From positions 168,246 to 200,883 of the forward strand of contig NW_003130857.1 in NCBI RefSeq assembly GCF_000003605.2: 32,638 nt of DNA, in the 5' to 3' direction. Shown here piece by piece: positions 22,601-32,575 of the stretch. A program made the translations under genes and the position numbers. How positions within the stretch are numbered: position 1 is the first letter of the stretch; every line of letters begins with the position of its first letter. The stretch comes from Saccoglossus kowalevskii (lineage: Eukaryota; Hemichordata; Enteropneusta; Harrimaniidae). Under the pieces are notes generated by a model that saw only the letters and a list, made by a program, of their open reading frames with translations, was not told the DNA's origin and did not search any database.

Positions 22601-25600
22601 CGTCCAAACCCTGCTCTCTTGTTGGAGTGATCTAGTAGAGTAAAACGTCTATAATTTTATATAGATCATTAGCAAGGGGGAAATTAACTAAGTAGTATAT
22701 TGTTTATTCAAATTAAAAACAATTTTTTTTCTTTTGTTTCGTGTTACTGAAAACCTTGACAACCAATTCAAGTATATAAAATAAAATGTTATACAATTGA
22801 AATAAGAACATTTTGCAAATGTGTAAATGTTTTTATTTTTCATGTTGTATATATGCAGGTTATACTGCAGATAATGTGATGTATTTTTGTTGGTAAAACT
22901 ATCTTGAAATGTCATAACGAAGATACTATTCTCACATGGGTAATGAAGTTAGGCCAGTCAACAAGACCGTCATATCAAATGTTCTAGCTTATGAATTCTA
23001 ATAGTGAGAAGGTTTGTTAAACTCAGGGGAGGAATTACGATTTGATAAACATCAATATATGATGTTTAATATTATTACTACCACGCCACTTAGATCACAT
23101 GTGCTATATGTAGCTATACTCAAGGTTGTTTTTGTATATGAGAGTTTAAGAACTTTTGAACGGAAGCTGGTTAAAAATCATTTGCAAGCCGAGTGGGCTC
23201 GAGCAACTCAATAAGTTAGTCGATACATCCACCAACAGTTTGAGATATAGTATGCTTCTCTACTTACAAAATAATCATTTCGATGTAAAACAAACATTAA
23301 TAAACAAACGGACGCTCAGAGCAGTATATTATGTGTACCACTCGAAATGAAATAGATTCAAATATGATATAAAAGAAAACATAATTGAATGACGCATTCA
23401 TGTCAATTCTAATTTTATTAGCACGTGATGCTTTTGCATAATTGATAATTCAACCAATTACATTCATTGTATGAATGCATGGCTGCACAATACGAAACAT
23501 GCTGGGGTCTCATGCAGTCATATATAGTGGGAGCTCGTGATGTAAAACAATAGTTTAGAAAGAATCCTTCTGTACTATTATGTAAACTACACCCTAAATG
23601 GATACTTTGATGTCAATGGAACATCATTTGTAACACAGGAAATGTGTAATATTAATGTTTAGGCAATATCAATCAAAAGAACGTGGTTACCAGTAATTCA
23701 AATGCTAAAAATGAAAACTTAAAGTAGCATACAAGTCTCATTCGTGGATGAATCAATTAGTTAGCATCAACGTTACCATGAAGCAAAGGAAACATATCAC
23801 GTGAACATGTATGTGCAACATAAGTACGTACGTAGGTTATGTTCTTCTATCCATGTTCTACATAACTGTATTGCTAAAGATGCGTTAATACGTTGATGTT
23901 CGCCAGCAAGTCCAAGCTTCATTGGCTTCCCTTGCCAATCGTAATCATCCAAGTCGGGCACAATCTGAATCGTCGCCTGTAAACATAACAGCTATGAAAA
24001 AACTGTTTTTTTTTTGCCGAATGACAATAGTGAATAATATGACAGAACCCCACACCCTGCCAGTGGCTTTCGTTGCGTGTGAAACTTATTTTCACGAGTG
24101 ATGCGGTGTATCCTGCAGCCGTACTTTCACGAGCGAAGCGAATACACCGCATCTTGAAAGCCACGGGCAGGCTGTGGGGTCTGTTATTATTACATATGTT
24201 CCATATTTGATTATTTCATATTAAAGAAAAAACGTGCAACAAACCGGGTGGATTTTAGGTCGGGGAACCCCATTGCCCATTAATATGTTCCAAGATAGTG
24301 ATACGGCATAGCAACTGTCACTGTGTGAAAATAAAATAATCAGACGTCTAATTTGATTCACTGCCCGAATAAATAACTCGTGGACGTTTAGTTGGGACCA
24401 CGACAGAACCAGAACTGGATGACTGTGATACACAGTTTAACATGTTCCTCCACAGATCTGTGCATTGGCAAACGTGCCGTGCAGCTGCGGTACTACACTG
24501 ACAGAAAGACTTTCGTCGACAGCGGCCGGCGCTGAGCCGCACGCCATAACTGCGTTTGTGATGTTGCTTGCTGGTCGTGGATTGAAAGAGTCTTGGTTTC
24601 CGGATTAAATGTTGCTCATTTGGCGTTGGTGATCTTTATTTGGAACTGAGTATTGGTTTAGACTGCTGACATTTTTGTGTCCACTTAGATGTGCTGCCGT
24701 GTTTGGTGTTACACCAGCGTCAAGGAGACGTTGAACACAGGTTTTACGTGCGCTGTGGTTACTCAATTTGCCAGTTAACTCTGTTTCTTTCAACTTCGAC
24801 TTCATGAACGTAGTCACTTTATTTATGGCCATAGGTTGATTTCGCAATCATATTCCCCTAGCAATGGTACATGGGACATACTCAATTCCAATATAGAATG
24901 GCGCTGAACTGCAGTTCATTATGTTTGGTCGATGAGCTGCGTACACTGTCAATCTCGGAAGCACTTTCATGTTTGTCATTAAAACACACCGTTTTAATTG
25001 AAAACACACTGTTGTAATTAAAAACATGTGTATTATATAATAAAAAACACTAGTATTTTCTATCAAAACAGTAGTGTTTTACTCTTTTTAGAAAAGTATT
25101 TTGGGGAGTTATTGAAGCACTTTTTGATGAAAATTAAGCACATTGTAAACACACAAAAACACACTTTTCCGAAATAAAATACTAGGTGTTTTACGGTGAC
25201 ATAAATGTGTAATTAAAGTGTTTGCTGATAGAACAATTAAGGACTAATGCATCCACCTTTATGCAAAATTGAGTAGACAATCATCGAAAGTGATTTCCTC
25301 CAGAAAATAATTGCATGTCACGCACCAACCTATATGGTCTCACCAACCTAAGTACAACTAGAAATCGAGACATGTGGTGAATTAAGTACCGCGTGGCCTA
25401 ACGGATTTTATTAATCCGCATTTGGTGAACGGTGGTTGTAGTTCCAATCACATCTGAGCATTCTCAACATGTGGTTTAAACATGTGATATTTCTCGAAAA
25501 ATGCTCAATTTGAACCTCTTCAGAAAGCAAAATAAATGTTAATGTATAATAAGTGTTAATCTATAATACACATTTGTGTTTATGAGAGTAAAAAACTAAA

Positions 25601-28600
25601 ACACTTTTCTTCCAAAATGTTGAATTATTTTATCATGAAGCATGTTTTATGCATGTTTTATAAGTGTCTATGTACACGACATGTACACAATGTCATGAGT
25701 ATAACTAAAACACTTTTCCTACAAATTGTTTTGTCTTGGAGCACTTTCAAAAGCAAAAACACAGTCATGTAATGTTTCAAGGTAAAACCCCGATTATATA
25801 CAGGACACTTTTGTATGTCGTCTAAGGTATGCATCTATAATAGACAATACTTATTATCGACTGTATGCAGCATATTGGAAGAAAAAATGCTCACACACGT
25901 CAAATTTATGATAAATTTATACCATGTACCTGTCACAAGTTTAATAACCGATGGAATTAAACATGCTGGTGTTGTTATCAATGTTCGAGTTAATGAGCTG
26001 GATGATGCTGCGCTAAACTGGCAATTATTCCCTGTGATCTAATCATTAGATTCAATTTCTTTACAGCTCTTATTCTATTGGCAGAACCTCGGTGTTGAAT
26101 TCCAATATGGTGATTACCACGCACCTGTGCAAATTTGCTATAATTTAAACAGCTCCTCTAAGCCTCCAATAATACATAACCATTCAATTGTTATTTAGGA
26201 ATGTAATAAATACAATAAAACACGTCTTCCATTGAGGCATTTTTCTACGTGTCGTGATTATAAACACTTTACAAAATGTGTGTCTAGTAAAAGCACTTTT
26301 AAAAGTGTTGTGATAATAAAAACACATTTTATACATGTCCTTGTGGAAACACTTTAGAAATGTGTGACCAGTAAAAACACTTTTAAAAGTGTTATGATAA
26401 TAAGCACTTTATATACATGTTTCTGGTAGAAACTTTTTTAAAAACGTGTTTCTAATATGTTATAGGCAAAAACATCCCTGCAAAGTGTTTTCATAATATA
26501 CACTTCTCGCAATTATGCAGATTATAAACACTTTAAGTGTTTTTAAAGTGGGGACAAGCTTATAAACTTGTTAAATGTTTTATCAAAATACAGTAAGACT
26601 GTTTTATTTTAAAACAGTTATGTTGTAAAATAACTCATTTGCGATTTTAAGAAAAACACTTAATGTGTTTAATTATAAATCACTTAAAAGAGATTTTAAA
26701 GTGGGGACAAAAATGTGTCACCTAGGTTTACAGTGTATGCTTTGTATGCACGAACTGGGCAAATGTCCTGGGTTTTCGGTGCAGCATACGCTTTTGGTGC
26801 AAAGCTCATAGTATTACCAGGCTCCCCGTGACGAGTTTTGGGGAGTTTCATTATACGCTAGAAACTCACCATTTTCGTCACTCTGTGGGACTACATCACC
26901 CCATTCCATCTGACGGTGTTCGTTGTTTCCGCGCAAACCGAAAAGCTTTGTGTTGTTATACCACATAGTTTTGATGATGGCTTTTGCGGAGTCTACACCA
27001 AGTTGCCCATCAGTAACGACTCCTCTTGATCTTTCGTAATTGGTTGTGATTTGGCTGGCAAATTACCAAATCCAGAAGCCTTCAGATGTTTCCTTTTAGC
27101 GGCCAATGTACGGCGACTTGCAGCAAAATGCATCGTCACGAATGATGCTTATTCTGTAATTATTGTCACACAAAGACCGGTCAATCGATTTTTGATACAA
27201 TGATATAGAGTCCGGCTCATATTCGTCTCCGTTTTTCTTACGAATACCAAAATAAAATTGCGACAGCAAAGCATCTAGCTGGGATGGTGGTATATCCTTC
27301 AGGTCACGCTTTTTTGTGTGTCATAGACTTCTTCCAATCATTAAATACAGTTCACGCTTCGTTATCATCGCCTTATTCTTGTTTTTCTGCTCGCGGACAA
27401 ACGCCGCAACGTCACCAACAGAAACCTCCCAGTACCTCGATGCTGATGGTTCCGGCTCCATAGCAATCGCCGATTTTACCGCGGGTTGATCTTCTGAGAG
27501 CCCTTCAGGATAATAAAACTCAGTTTCCAGGTGGTCAACATACATTAAGTTCTCCCAATCGTAGTATTCCATGTGATATGCCAAAAATGTTGCTGGACGA
27601 TTTGAACCGGATAAAAATAGCAGACGAAAATTTATTTACTAAATAATGGAAATACCATGTCATTTGCATATCGACTGTGAAAATACCGAAAACATTATTG
27701 CATGGGTGATATGCAACTTAGTTTTAGTCAAAATAAGTGACTGCCTAAAATTACCATTACTGTTGTTCAAATTTCATTTCACTTGGCAAGTATATTCATG
27801 TACCCTAAGGGGAAAATATCGTACTTCTTAATGTTTAAATTTCTGCTATGTTACGGTACTCATGAAGGGCCTACTCTGTTTGCTCTCAGACCTCATTTGC
27901 ATATGGGGTGTGGAAATACCGATTTTGATTTTTGGGACAAATCGAAATAAACTGCAGTACATATGTAATAATATGAGGTTATTACGAGGATACTGCAAAG
28001 TATGCACGAAGACTTTACAGCGGGAGTATCGACCGAAGCGCCCCGTACTGTACGGTGACAGATGTATAATAATTTGTAATATGCGTCAATGTTTTTAAAT
28101 GATTTATTATACATATTAATGTATATTTTAGTTAATGATACTGCCAATGATCTAACATTGTAGTTCTATCTGAGTATTGTAATTGATATATTTACACTCA
28201 CGTGTATTTCATTGGCTCTACATCTCAATGTATTCATGGCCTCCTGTACCTGTGGGATTGTGAATGCTGGTCGGCCAGGCTGTTGAATAAAACATTTTTG
28301 TTTATCTTCACTCATTTTTTAATGATCATAGATTTTCATAAAGCAAATCGACATAGAAACATGTGTACAAATAAATGTTCGCGATAAGTATGATAATATA
28401 TTTCACAAAACAAAATTGTGTGCATATGTTTTGTTTCATATTACAAACAAAATAAAAACCGCAATATTTTCAGTGATTTTTATATTTTTCATTGATGATT
28501 AGGTTGCATGTTGAATGTAAATGTAATTCTCACCTTGCATATTCCAGCTTTGTGCCATGCTATGCTATCAATCGTGTTTCCTAACAAATTTGTATGATCC

Positions 28601-30466
28601 AAGTCCAATAAAGTGATGCCAACCACTCTCGGGCTTTGCACAATGTTGGTGCAATCATAAGCGCCACCAACGCCCACTTCAAGAATGACAACATCAACCT
28701 AGATACATATTTATAAAATGATTATTGATAGCACACTACGAGGTTAAAACTCGCGACCAGACAATGCGCCTTGTTCTTTCTGTTCCTTCTGATCATATGC
28801 ACGGAGTTTCAACTTAGTATTTTCAAATAATTTATGTTCATTTGATAATTGTAGATGTAGGTGCATTTTGATCAATATTGCCAATTTCACACCCAAATTG
28901 CGGGCTTAAATAGAAAAATCACAGGCAACATCCACTCTTACATTGAAGTGTGTCTAACTGCAAAACAATTCCGTATAAATGTCACTTATTCCGAAACACC
29001 TCAATTCTTATATACCATGGAGATTATACAGTGTAGTTTTTGTTTTGTGTTGTTTAGCCTACACCATAGCAATATTCTCGAGGTCTCACCTTTTCATGTA
29101 TGAACACATTCAATGCCATTAATGTCATAAATCTGAATCCACTCAGCATAGTTTCAGGATACTCGCATTTTGTTGACTCTAATTTATTGTAGACATCAAA
29201 GAAATATTTACTGAAAACATCCTTTGTCAGTGTTAAACCATTGATGCGGATTCGCTCACGAAATTCTACCAAATGTGGTGAGCTAGAAATAATAAAGATT
29301 ATCTTACAAAACAATTTATTATAATTTACTGTCAAACACTTCGACGTAGATATTGCAATCTTAACGAATATGGCTTCATACTAGAATTAGCTCAATTGTA
29401 ACTTAGCAATCGTTTTATAAAATTAAACATTTTGCTAAACCCAGCTACATCTGGATTGTGCGAAATTACTAGTACACTATAGTTAAATTAGCTAAAATAA
29501 CGTGTCAGCTGAAACACGTTGGTATAGTATTTTACAACAATGCTACCCGTATTTTTGGCTTTATAAAAACATTCAAATAGTAGTTCAACATTCACAGCTC
29601 CAAACATTTGATAAACAATACCAGATTTTGATTCATTGATAATCATTCTTTTTGTACCATGTAATGAATCCAATGAGTTAATATTGTTACTTACCTGTAT
29701 AATCCTGTTTTGAACCCATTTGCTCGTAATATACTTTCACAAAAAGCAGACACAGAACCTTTACCCTTTGTACCACTTACATGAATTATGTTCAATCCAT
29801 CAACATCATCAAGCTAATAAGGAAACAACAATGTAAGCATCATCATCATTTTGAATTGAGTATATTTTCAGTTTGAGTATAGGAAATTACACTTCAAATG
29901 CGTTGAGATCATTTAATGGTGTATCATGTATTGTCAGAAACCAATAATCTTAAACTTTACTTCTATTTAAGTAATGTACTTTGTTTTTGCTTTTTTGAAA
30001 ATTATTGCATTGTTGATTATTTTAATTTGGGCTAATGAGACCATAAGAAATACACAGCAACAGGCACTTTATATGTTGTGAAGCAAATATTCAGGATGAA
30101 AACCATTATCCCAGTACCCTAAATTATTGAATTCATTGTGACATTGACTGGAGACATTGACTGGAGAAAAAGATGAATACCAATAACATGACAGTCATAT
30201 TGTTTCTTCTAACACCATTAAGAGTCACCAATTTTAGGAGTATAATACATCAAGCGTCGAGTTTGATTTTTTTAATCTGTGTGAAACATTGTAATTAATT
30301 CCAAGAAATCAGGTTTATTGTAAATACTTGAACTCACATTGATATCAACTCTTTTTATGTAGTCACTCATTTCAGGGAGGCTTTTAGTACTGTACCAACT
30401 TTTATTGCGAAATATAATCGTACGAGACGCATCACGTACAATACCTTCCATTGCCTTTTGAACTTC
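19361..30466 (-). CDS. FPGS: Folylpolyglutamate synthase, ten exons, 5' exon not found
   Basis: FPGS adds glutamates one by one to tetrahydrofolates, using ATP, so that folates are retained in cytosol and mitochondria for one-carbon metabolism. It belongs to the Mur-ligase-like family. Exons in transcription order are 30466-30338, 29813-29695, 29282-29090, 28698-28534, 28279-28202, 23976-23832, 22631-22527, 21766-21616, 21096-20957 and 19692-19361. All introns are GT-AG and the phases agree throughout, giving 518 codons plus TAG; animal FPGS is about 545-590 residues. Motifs in order are the P-loop [86 protein letters not shown] and [11 protein letters not shown]. The missing start lies 5' of 30466, probably in a separate exon that could also carry a mitochondrial leader. 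The intron 23977-28201 is full of transposons, but the exons are intact, so the gene is probably functional. Confidence 0.95.
20957..21096 (-). CDS. FPGS: FPGS exon, [10 protein letters not shown] region
   Basis: Reads [20 protein letters not shown], then [20 protein letters not shown] and VDDLVE. It matches VLLFNATGDRD and the following F.P...E segment of animal FPGS. Bounded by AATTACAG and GTAAGC. Confidence 0.95.
21361..21426. repeat. Low-complexity A/T tract in an FPGS intron
   Basis: TTTATTTATTTATTAA-type tetranucleotide runs interrupted by AATTAATTGAATTAATTTA, which is palindromic. Simple-sequence DNA inside the intron between 21097 and 21615. Confidence 0.6.
21616..21766 (-). CDS. 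FPGS: FPGS exon, PGRTQ and LDGAHT region
   Basis: Reads [20 protein letters not shown], then [20 protein letters not shown] and [10 protein letters not shown]. The DGAHT motif begins the C-terminal domain. Donor AA/GTATAT leaves two bases, completed by the next exon. Confidence 0.97.
22527..22631 (-). CDS. FPGS: FPGS exon, linker region
   Basis: In the frame imposed by its neighbours it reads [20 protein letters not shown], then [14 protein letters not shown], leaving one base before GTAAGC. This is the variable segment before PGRTQ in animal FPGS. Identity is low, but the phase fits on both sides and the alternative frame carries a stop. Confidence 0.8.
23832..23976 (-). CDS. FPGS: FPGS exon, GEHQRxNA region
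   Basis: Reads [20 protein letters not shown], then [20 protein letters not shown] and TWIEEHNL, leaving one base of a codon at C/GTACGT. LGL.GEHQR.NA is a hallmark of FPGS at the end of the ATPase domain. The preceding intron, 4.2 kb, holds the recombinase and nested elements. Confidence 0.95.
24033..24191. mobile_element. MITE with long inverted repeats in an FPGS intron, about 160 bp
   Basis: The left arm AATAATATGACAGAACCCCA... CCTGCCAGTGGCTTTC and the reverse complement of the right arm, ATAATAACAGACCCCACAGC CTGCCCGTGGCTTTC, match over about 40 bases. A perfect inner pair, GATGCGGTGTAT (24100-24111) and ATACACCGCATC (24142-24153), extends the fold-back. It begins 56 bases from an FPGS exon boundary. 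It is non-coding; superfamily unknown. Confidence 0.65.
25388..25449 (+). ncRNA. tRNA-Arg-like relic (pseudo-tRNA or SINE head)
   Basis: ACCGCGTGGCCTAACGGAT matches the 5' part of animal tRNA-Arg, including a perfect A box (TGGCCTAACGG, 25394-25404). A degraded B box, GGTTGTAGTTCC (25434-25445), follows 29 bases later. The anticodon stem and acceptor pairing are not intact, so it is not a working tRNA. It lies inside the TA-flanked element. Confidence 0.4.
26262..26432. repeat. Two tandem 85-bp units with a perfect palindrome
   Basis: AAACACTTT begins units at 26262 and 26347. Each unit contains (A/G)CACTTTTAAAAGTGTT followed by (G/A)TGATAATAA. In the second unit AACACTTTTAAAAGTGTT is a perfect 18-base palindrome. 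The core motif resembles the ends of the surrounding element. Confidence 0.7.
26541..26710. repeat. 17-bp direct repeat near the right end of the TA element
   Basis: TTTTAAAGTGGGGACAA occurs exactly at 26541-26557 and 26694-26710, in the same orientation. The second copy lies 25 bases inside the element's right end. Repeated subterminal motifs are often transposase-binding sites; that role is inference. Confidence 0.7.
28202..28279 (-). CDS. FPGS: FPGS exon, PGRPAFT region
   Basis: 26 codons: [20 protein letters not shown] then RANEIH. The animal counterpart has GVPAFTV at this place, directly after IAWxKxGI. Bounded by TTCAACAG and GTGAGT. Confidence 0.9.
28534..28698 (-). CDS. FPGS: FPGS exon, [13 protein letters not shown] region
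   Basis: 55 codons from [20 protein letters not shown] through [17 protein letters not shown] to [10 protein letters not shown]. It holds the Mg/ATP-site Glu and the DHTxxLG motif. Bounded by ATCTAG and GTGAGA. Confidence 0.97.
29090..29282 (-). CDS. FPGS: FPGS exon, [13 protein letters not shown] region
   Basis: With the split Ser codon it gives [19 protein letters not shown], then [17 protein letters not shown] and [16 protein letters not shown]. This is the folate-binding side of the N-terminal domain. It ends in phase 0 at AAG/GTGAGA. Confidence 0.97.
29695..29813 (-). CDS. FPGS: FPGS exon with the ATP-binding P-loop
   Basis: Reads [20 protein letters not shown], then [26 protein letters not shown] is the nucleotide-binding loop of the Mur ligase/FPGS family. 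The exon ends after two bases of a codon at G/GTAAGT. Confidence 0.97.
30338..30466 (-). CDS. FPGS: FPGS exon, N-terminal region
   Basis: 43 codons between AACAG and GTGAGT. It begins [10 protein letters not shown], corresponding to the N-terminal helix of animal FPGS just after the cytosolic start Met, and ends [13 protein letters not shown]. Length matches the family. However, the usually well conserved LQTNA-type stretch is replaced by [19 protein letters not shown], so this is the most divergent exon. Confidence 0.8.
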
Positions 30467-31321
30467 CTGTTAATAAATTGCATTAAACAATGTCATATAT
30501 GATATGTCTTCATGCGAGTTATTATTATTATGACGACACTGAATGGAATTGAAATCAAAGAATAAGGCAGATTATACAAACTAACATCTTGTCAGTTCAT
30601 TGATCGCAAGATATACCAACCGCGCTAATATTGCTATTTGGTTGGGCATCGACATTGTATTGTACCAAGCAGATGAAAAAATCACGGGCTGCATCTCGGG
30701 CAAATACATCATAATTTATAATAACCACACATATATCAAAACTATTATTCACGGTTCAGTACGAATTGTTTAAATAAAATAATAATAATAAATAATATTA
30801 TTAAAGAATCCTTCTTCAAAATCAAATCACACCAAATAATTGTTCTTCGACATAACTACAAGCGTTCAGTGTGATACCACTCTTGTTCTTGCAGAATTTC
30901 TGGAAATGAACAGAAATTGATTATTTTGTAATGGAACTATTGTTATTTAAGATTATATTATTAAAAACAAATTCTTATTCATACTCTACACCTGTCATTA
31001 TAATAGATTAAATGTTGTGACTGCATTTACTTCTTCAGTTTTTTCTGTATTTTCTGTATTCTCATGTTGTTATTTATTGCGTTTTTATTGTAATTTTGAC
31101 TAAGCTTTCAGAAATTCTACATTTGAAGTCCCAACTGTAAATCGATTCCCTGTTAGCCTAGTTCATCAGCGCTTGTTTTGAACAGAATGTACCCGTTTTT
31201 TTTACGATGTGTCCCATGTCTAGCAAAACCACATTTAATAGTTACTGCATATCAACGTGTTGTGTCATAAATAGAGGTTTCACGCTCCCAGTGTTGATTT
31301 GGTTATCGCCATTCATATTGA
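30467..31321. other. FPGS 5' intron or flank, first exon not located
   Basis: The FPGS start exon is expected in or beyond this stretch. A - strand frame at about 30715-30610 and a segment after TTTCCAG at about 30899 look weakly coding, but neither shows a convincing Met plus phase-0 donor. Nothing else was seen. Confidence 0.35.
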
Positions 31322-31690
31322 AATATTCTCGTAATGTACACCTTTGTATACAAATATTTATTAATCATATAATGTAAACCTTTGTATACAAATATTCATC
31401 AAGCATATATGTACATTTTATAGACGAATATTCAACAGGCATAAAATGTACACCTTTGTAGACTAATATCCATCATGCATATAACGTACACTTTTGCAGA
31501 GAAATATTTATCAAGCATACACTGTACACTTTTGTAGACGAATATTCATCAAGCATATAACGTACATTTTTGTAGGCGAATATTCATCAAGCATATAATG
31601 CACACTTTTGTAGACGAATATTCATCAAGCATATAACGTACACCTTGTTGACGAATATTCATCAAGCGACAAAACAAGCGTACACTTTTA
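31322..31690. repeat. 38-bp minisatellite, about ten units
   Basis: Unit starts (AATATT) fall at 31322, 31353, 31391, 31427, 31465, 31503, 31541, 31579, 31617 and 31654, so the period is 38 with few indels. The best conserved part is GACGAATATTCATCAAGCAT, followed by ATAACGTACACTTTTGTA. Units near 31541-31654 are most alike and those on the left more diverged. It lies upstream of the located FPGS exons, perhaps in the first intron or 5' flank. Confidence 0.9.
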
Positions 31691-32215
31691 TACACCCACA
31701 TTCACAATAAAACCACTACATCGTTGATTTAATGCGAGTCTTCTGTGGCGTAAATAAGTCAACGCAGTCGGTACACAGCAGGACAGTTACTTTTAATCGA
31801 AAAAAGTCTTTACCGTGGACGCAAACTGGCACTCACATACACTTACTCGACTGTTAGGACAGTGAAAGCCACTCACATAGAGCCAATCCATGCCAAGAAT
31901 CGTTTTCTTCAGAATCACTGAACACATTGATCTGAAATTTGTTTTTTACCATTTATATGTAAAGCTTAGTAAAGTTTGGTCAGTAAAGTGTGTTTTTTTC
32001 CCGAAAGAAATTAGTTTTATACTGAATGTCACAGTTACATGCTTGCATTTTATCATATACCTCGTATTGCCCGGCCTCCTAACGCTATGGGAATCCCGAT
32101 GCGGGAGTCGTGCAACAATTTTCCATAAAACGCCCGAGCCTCCGTTTACCATATTTGGTAAACGCGTCTACTTTCTGTTCACAAACAATTTGAGTTTATT
32201 GTCTGTGCTTCGATA

Positions 32216-32575
32216 ATGGCTGACGATATTATTGATGGGAAATATACCAGTTGGATTCATTATTACCCCGACGAAAGCCGGCATTCCACCAAAACAAATC
32301 ATAAAGATAACTGGTCACAAAAACGTGTCAAGTTTACAACACTACGATACTGTCTCCGTGGAAGATTATCAGCGCTCGAATCTAGAACTGTAAACCAAAC
32401 TGCTTCTTGTCCAGCAATTGTTTCTCGTTCACCGACTACATGTTTTAACAACTGTGAAATCAACGTTTCTCTACCTGCGGCTACAACATCAGCTCCAAGA
32501 AAACGTCCGTTTGTTATGTATAATTCGGAAAGTCGTGACAAAATTAGCTCGACTGTAGTGTTCATTCTTAACTGA
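32216..32575 (+). pseudogene. Second Crypton-like recombinase copy, internally deleted
   Basis: ATG 32216 begins MADDIIDGKYTSWIHYYPDE. From about 32280, in another frame, comes [20 protein letters not shown] then HYDTVSVEDYQ up to TAA 32391-32393. A third stretch, in the first frame, ends [21 protein letters not shown] and KRPxVxYxSES match the copy at 24348-27572, so both belong to one family. The N-terminal piece joins the C-terminal domain directly, so most of the gene, including the first catalytic Arg and HxxR, is missing. The role of the N-terminal piece is inferred from position. Confidence 0.6.

Larger units (their letters stand above)
24944..26735. mobile_element. 1.79-kb TIR element with TA target duplication, inserted in the recombinase gene
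   Basis: Left end CACTGTCAATCTCGGAAGCA pairs with the right end read in reverse, CACTGTAAACCTAGGTGACA; similarity continues to TTTGTC. TA flanks both sides (24942-24943 and 26736-26737). Removing the element and one TA rejoins the recombinase frame exactly between ...YKAY and AAHRP..., which confirms the limits. No transposase was found. The interior is very AT-rich and full of AAACACTTT/AAAGTGTTT motifs. TA duplication and CACTG-type ends fit non-autonomous Tc1/mariner-like elements, but other TA-inserting groups are possible. Confidence 0.85.
24348..27572 (-). pseudogene. Crypton-like (DUF3504-type) tyrosine recombinase, broken
   Basis: The gene lies in an FPGS intron on the same strand. 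ATG 27572 starts [20 protein letters not shown]; later come [91 protein letters not shown] and a tail [12 protein letters not shown] ending at TAG 24348-24350. Arg (GLRG), HSAR, GHKN and the Tyr of NQYS fit the R-HxxR-H-Y recombinase set. Breaks visible are in-frame stops at 27321-27323 and 24848-24850 and in NI*SG at about 24605; frameshifts near 27130, 27020, 26860 and in the tail; and a 1.79-kb insertion (24944-26735). Crypton elements are DNA transposons carrying such a gene without terminal inverted repeats. Related domains are also domesticated in animal genes, but the breaks make a dead transposon copy more likely. Confidence 0.8.

Noticed and set aside
27862-28147. Overlapping open frames on both strands
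   Set aside because: They lie inside the FPGS intron, show no motif and no splice signals in phase with neighbouring exons.
30610-30715. Candidate FPGS first exon on the - strand (VFARDAARDFFICLVQYN)
   Set aside because: No start Met with a phase-0 donor leading into the exon at 30466, and no resemblance to a known FPGS N-terminus.
31322-31690. CRISPR-like appearance of regularly spaced repeats
   Set aside because: The whole 38-bp unit repeats, with no unique spacers, and the context is eukaryotic; it is a minisatellite.
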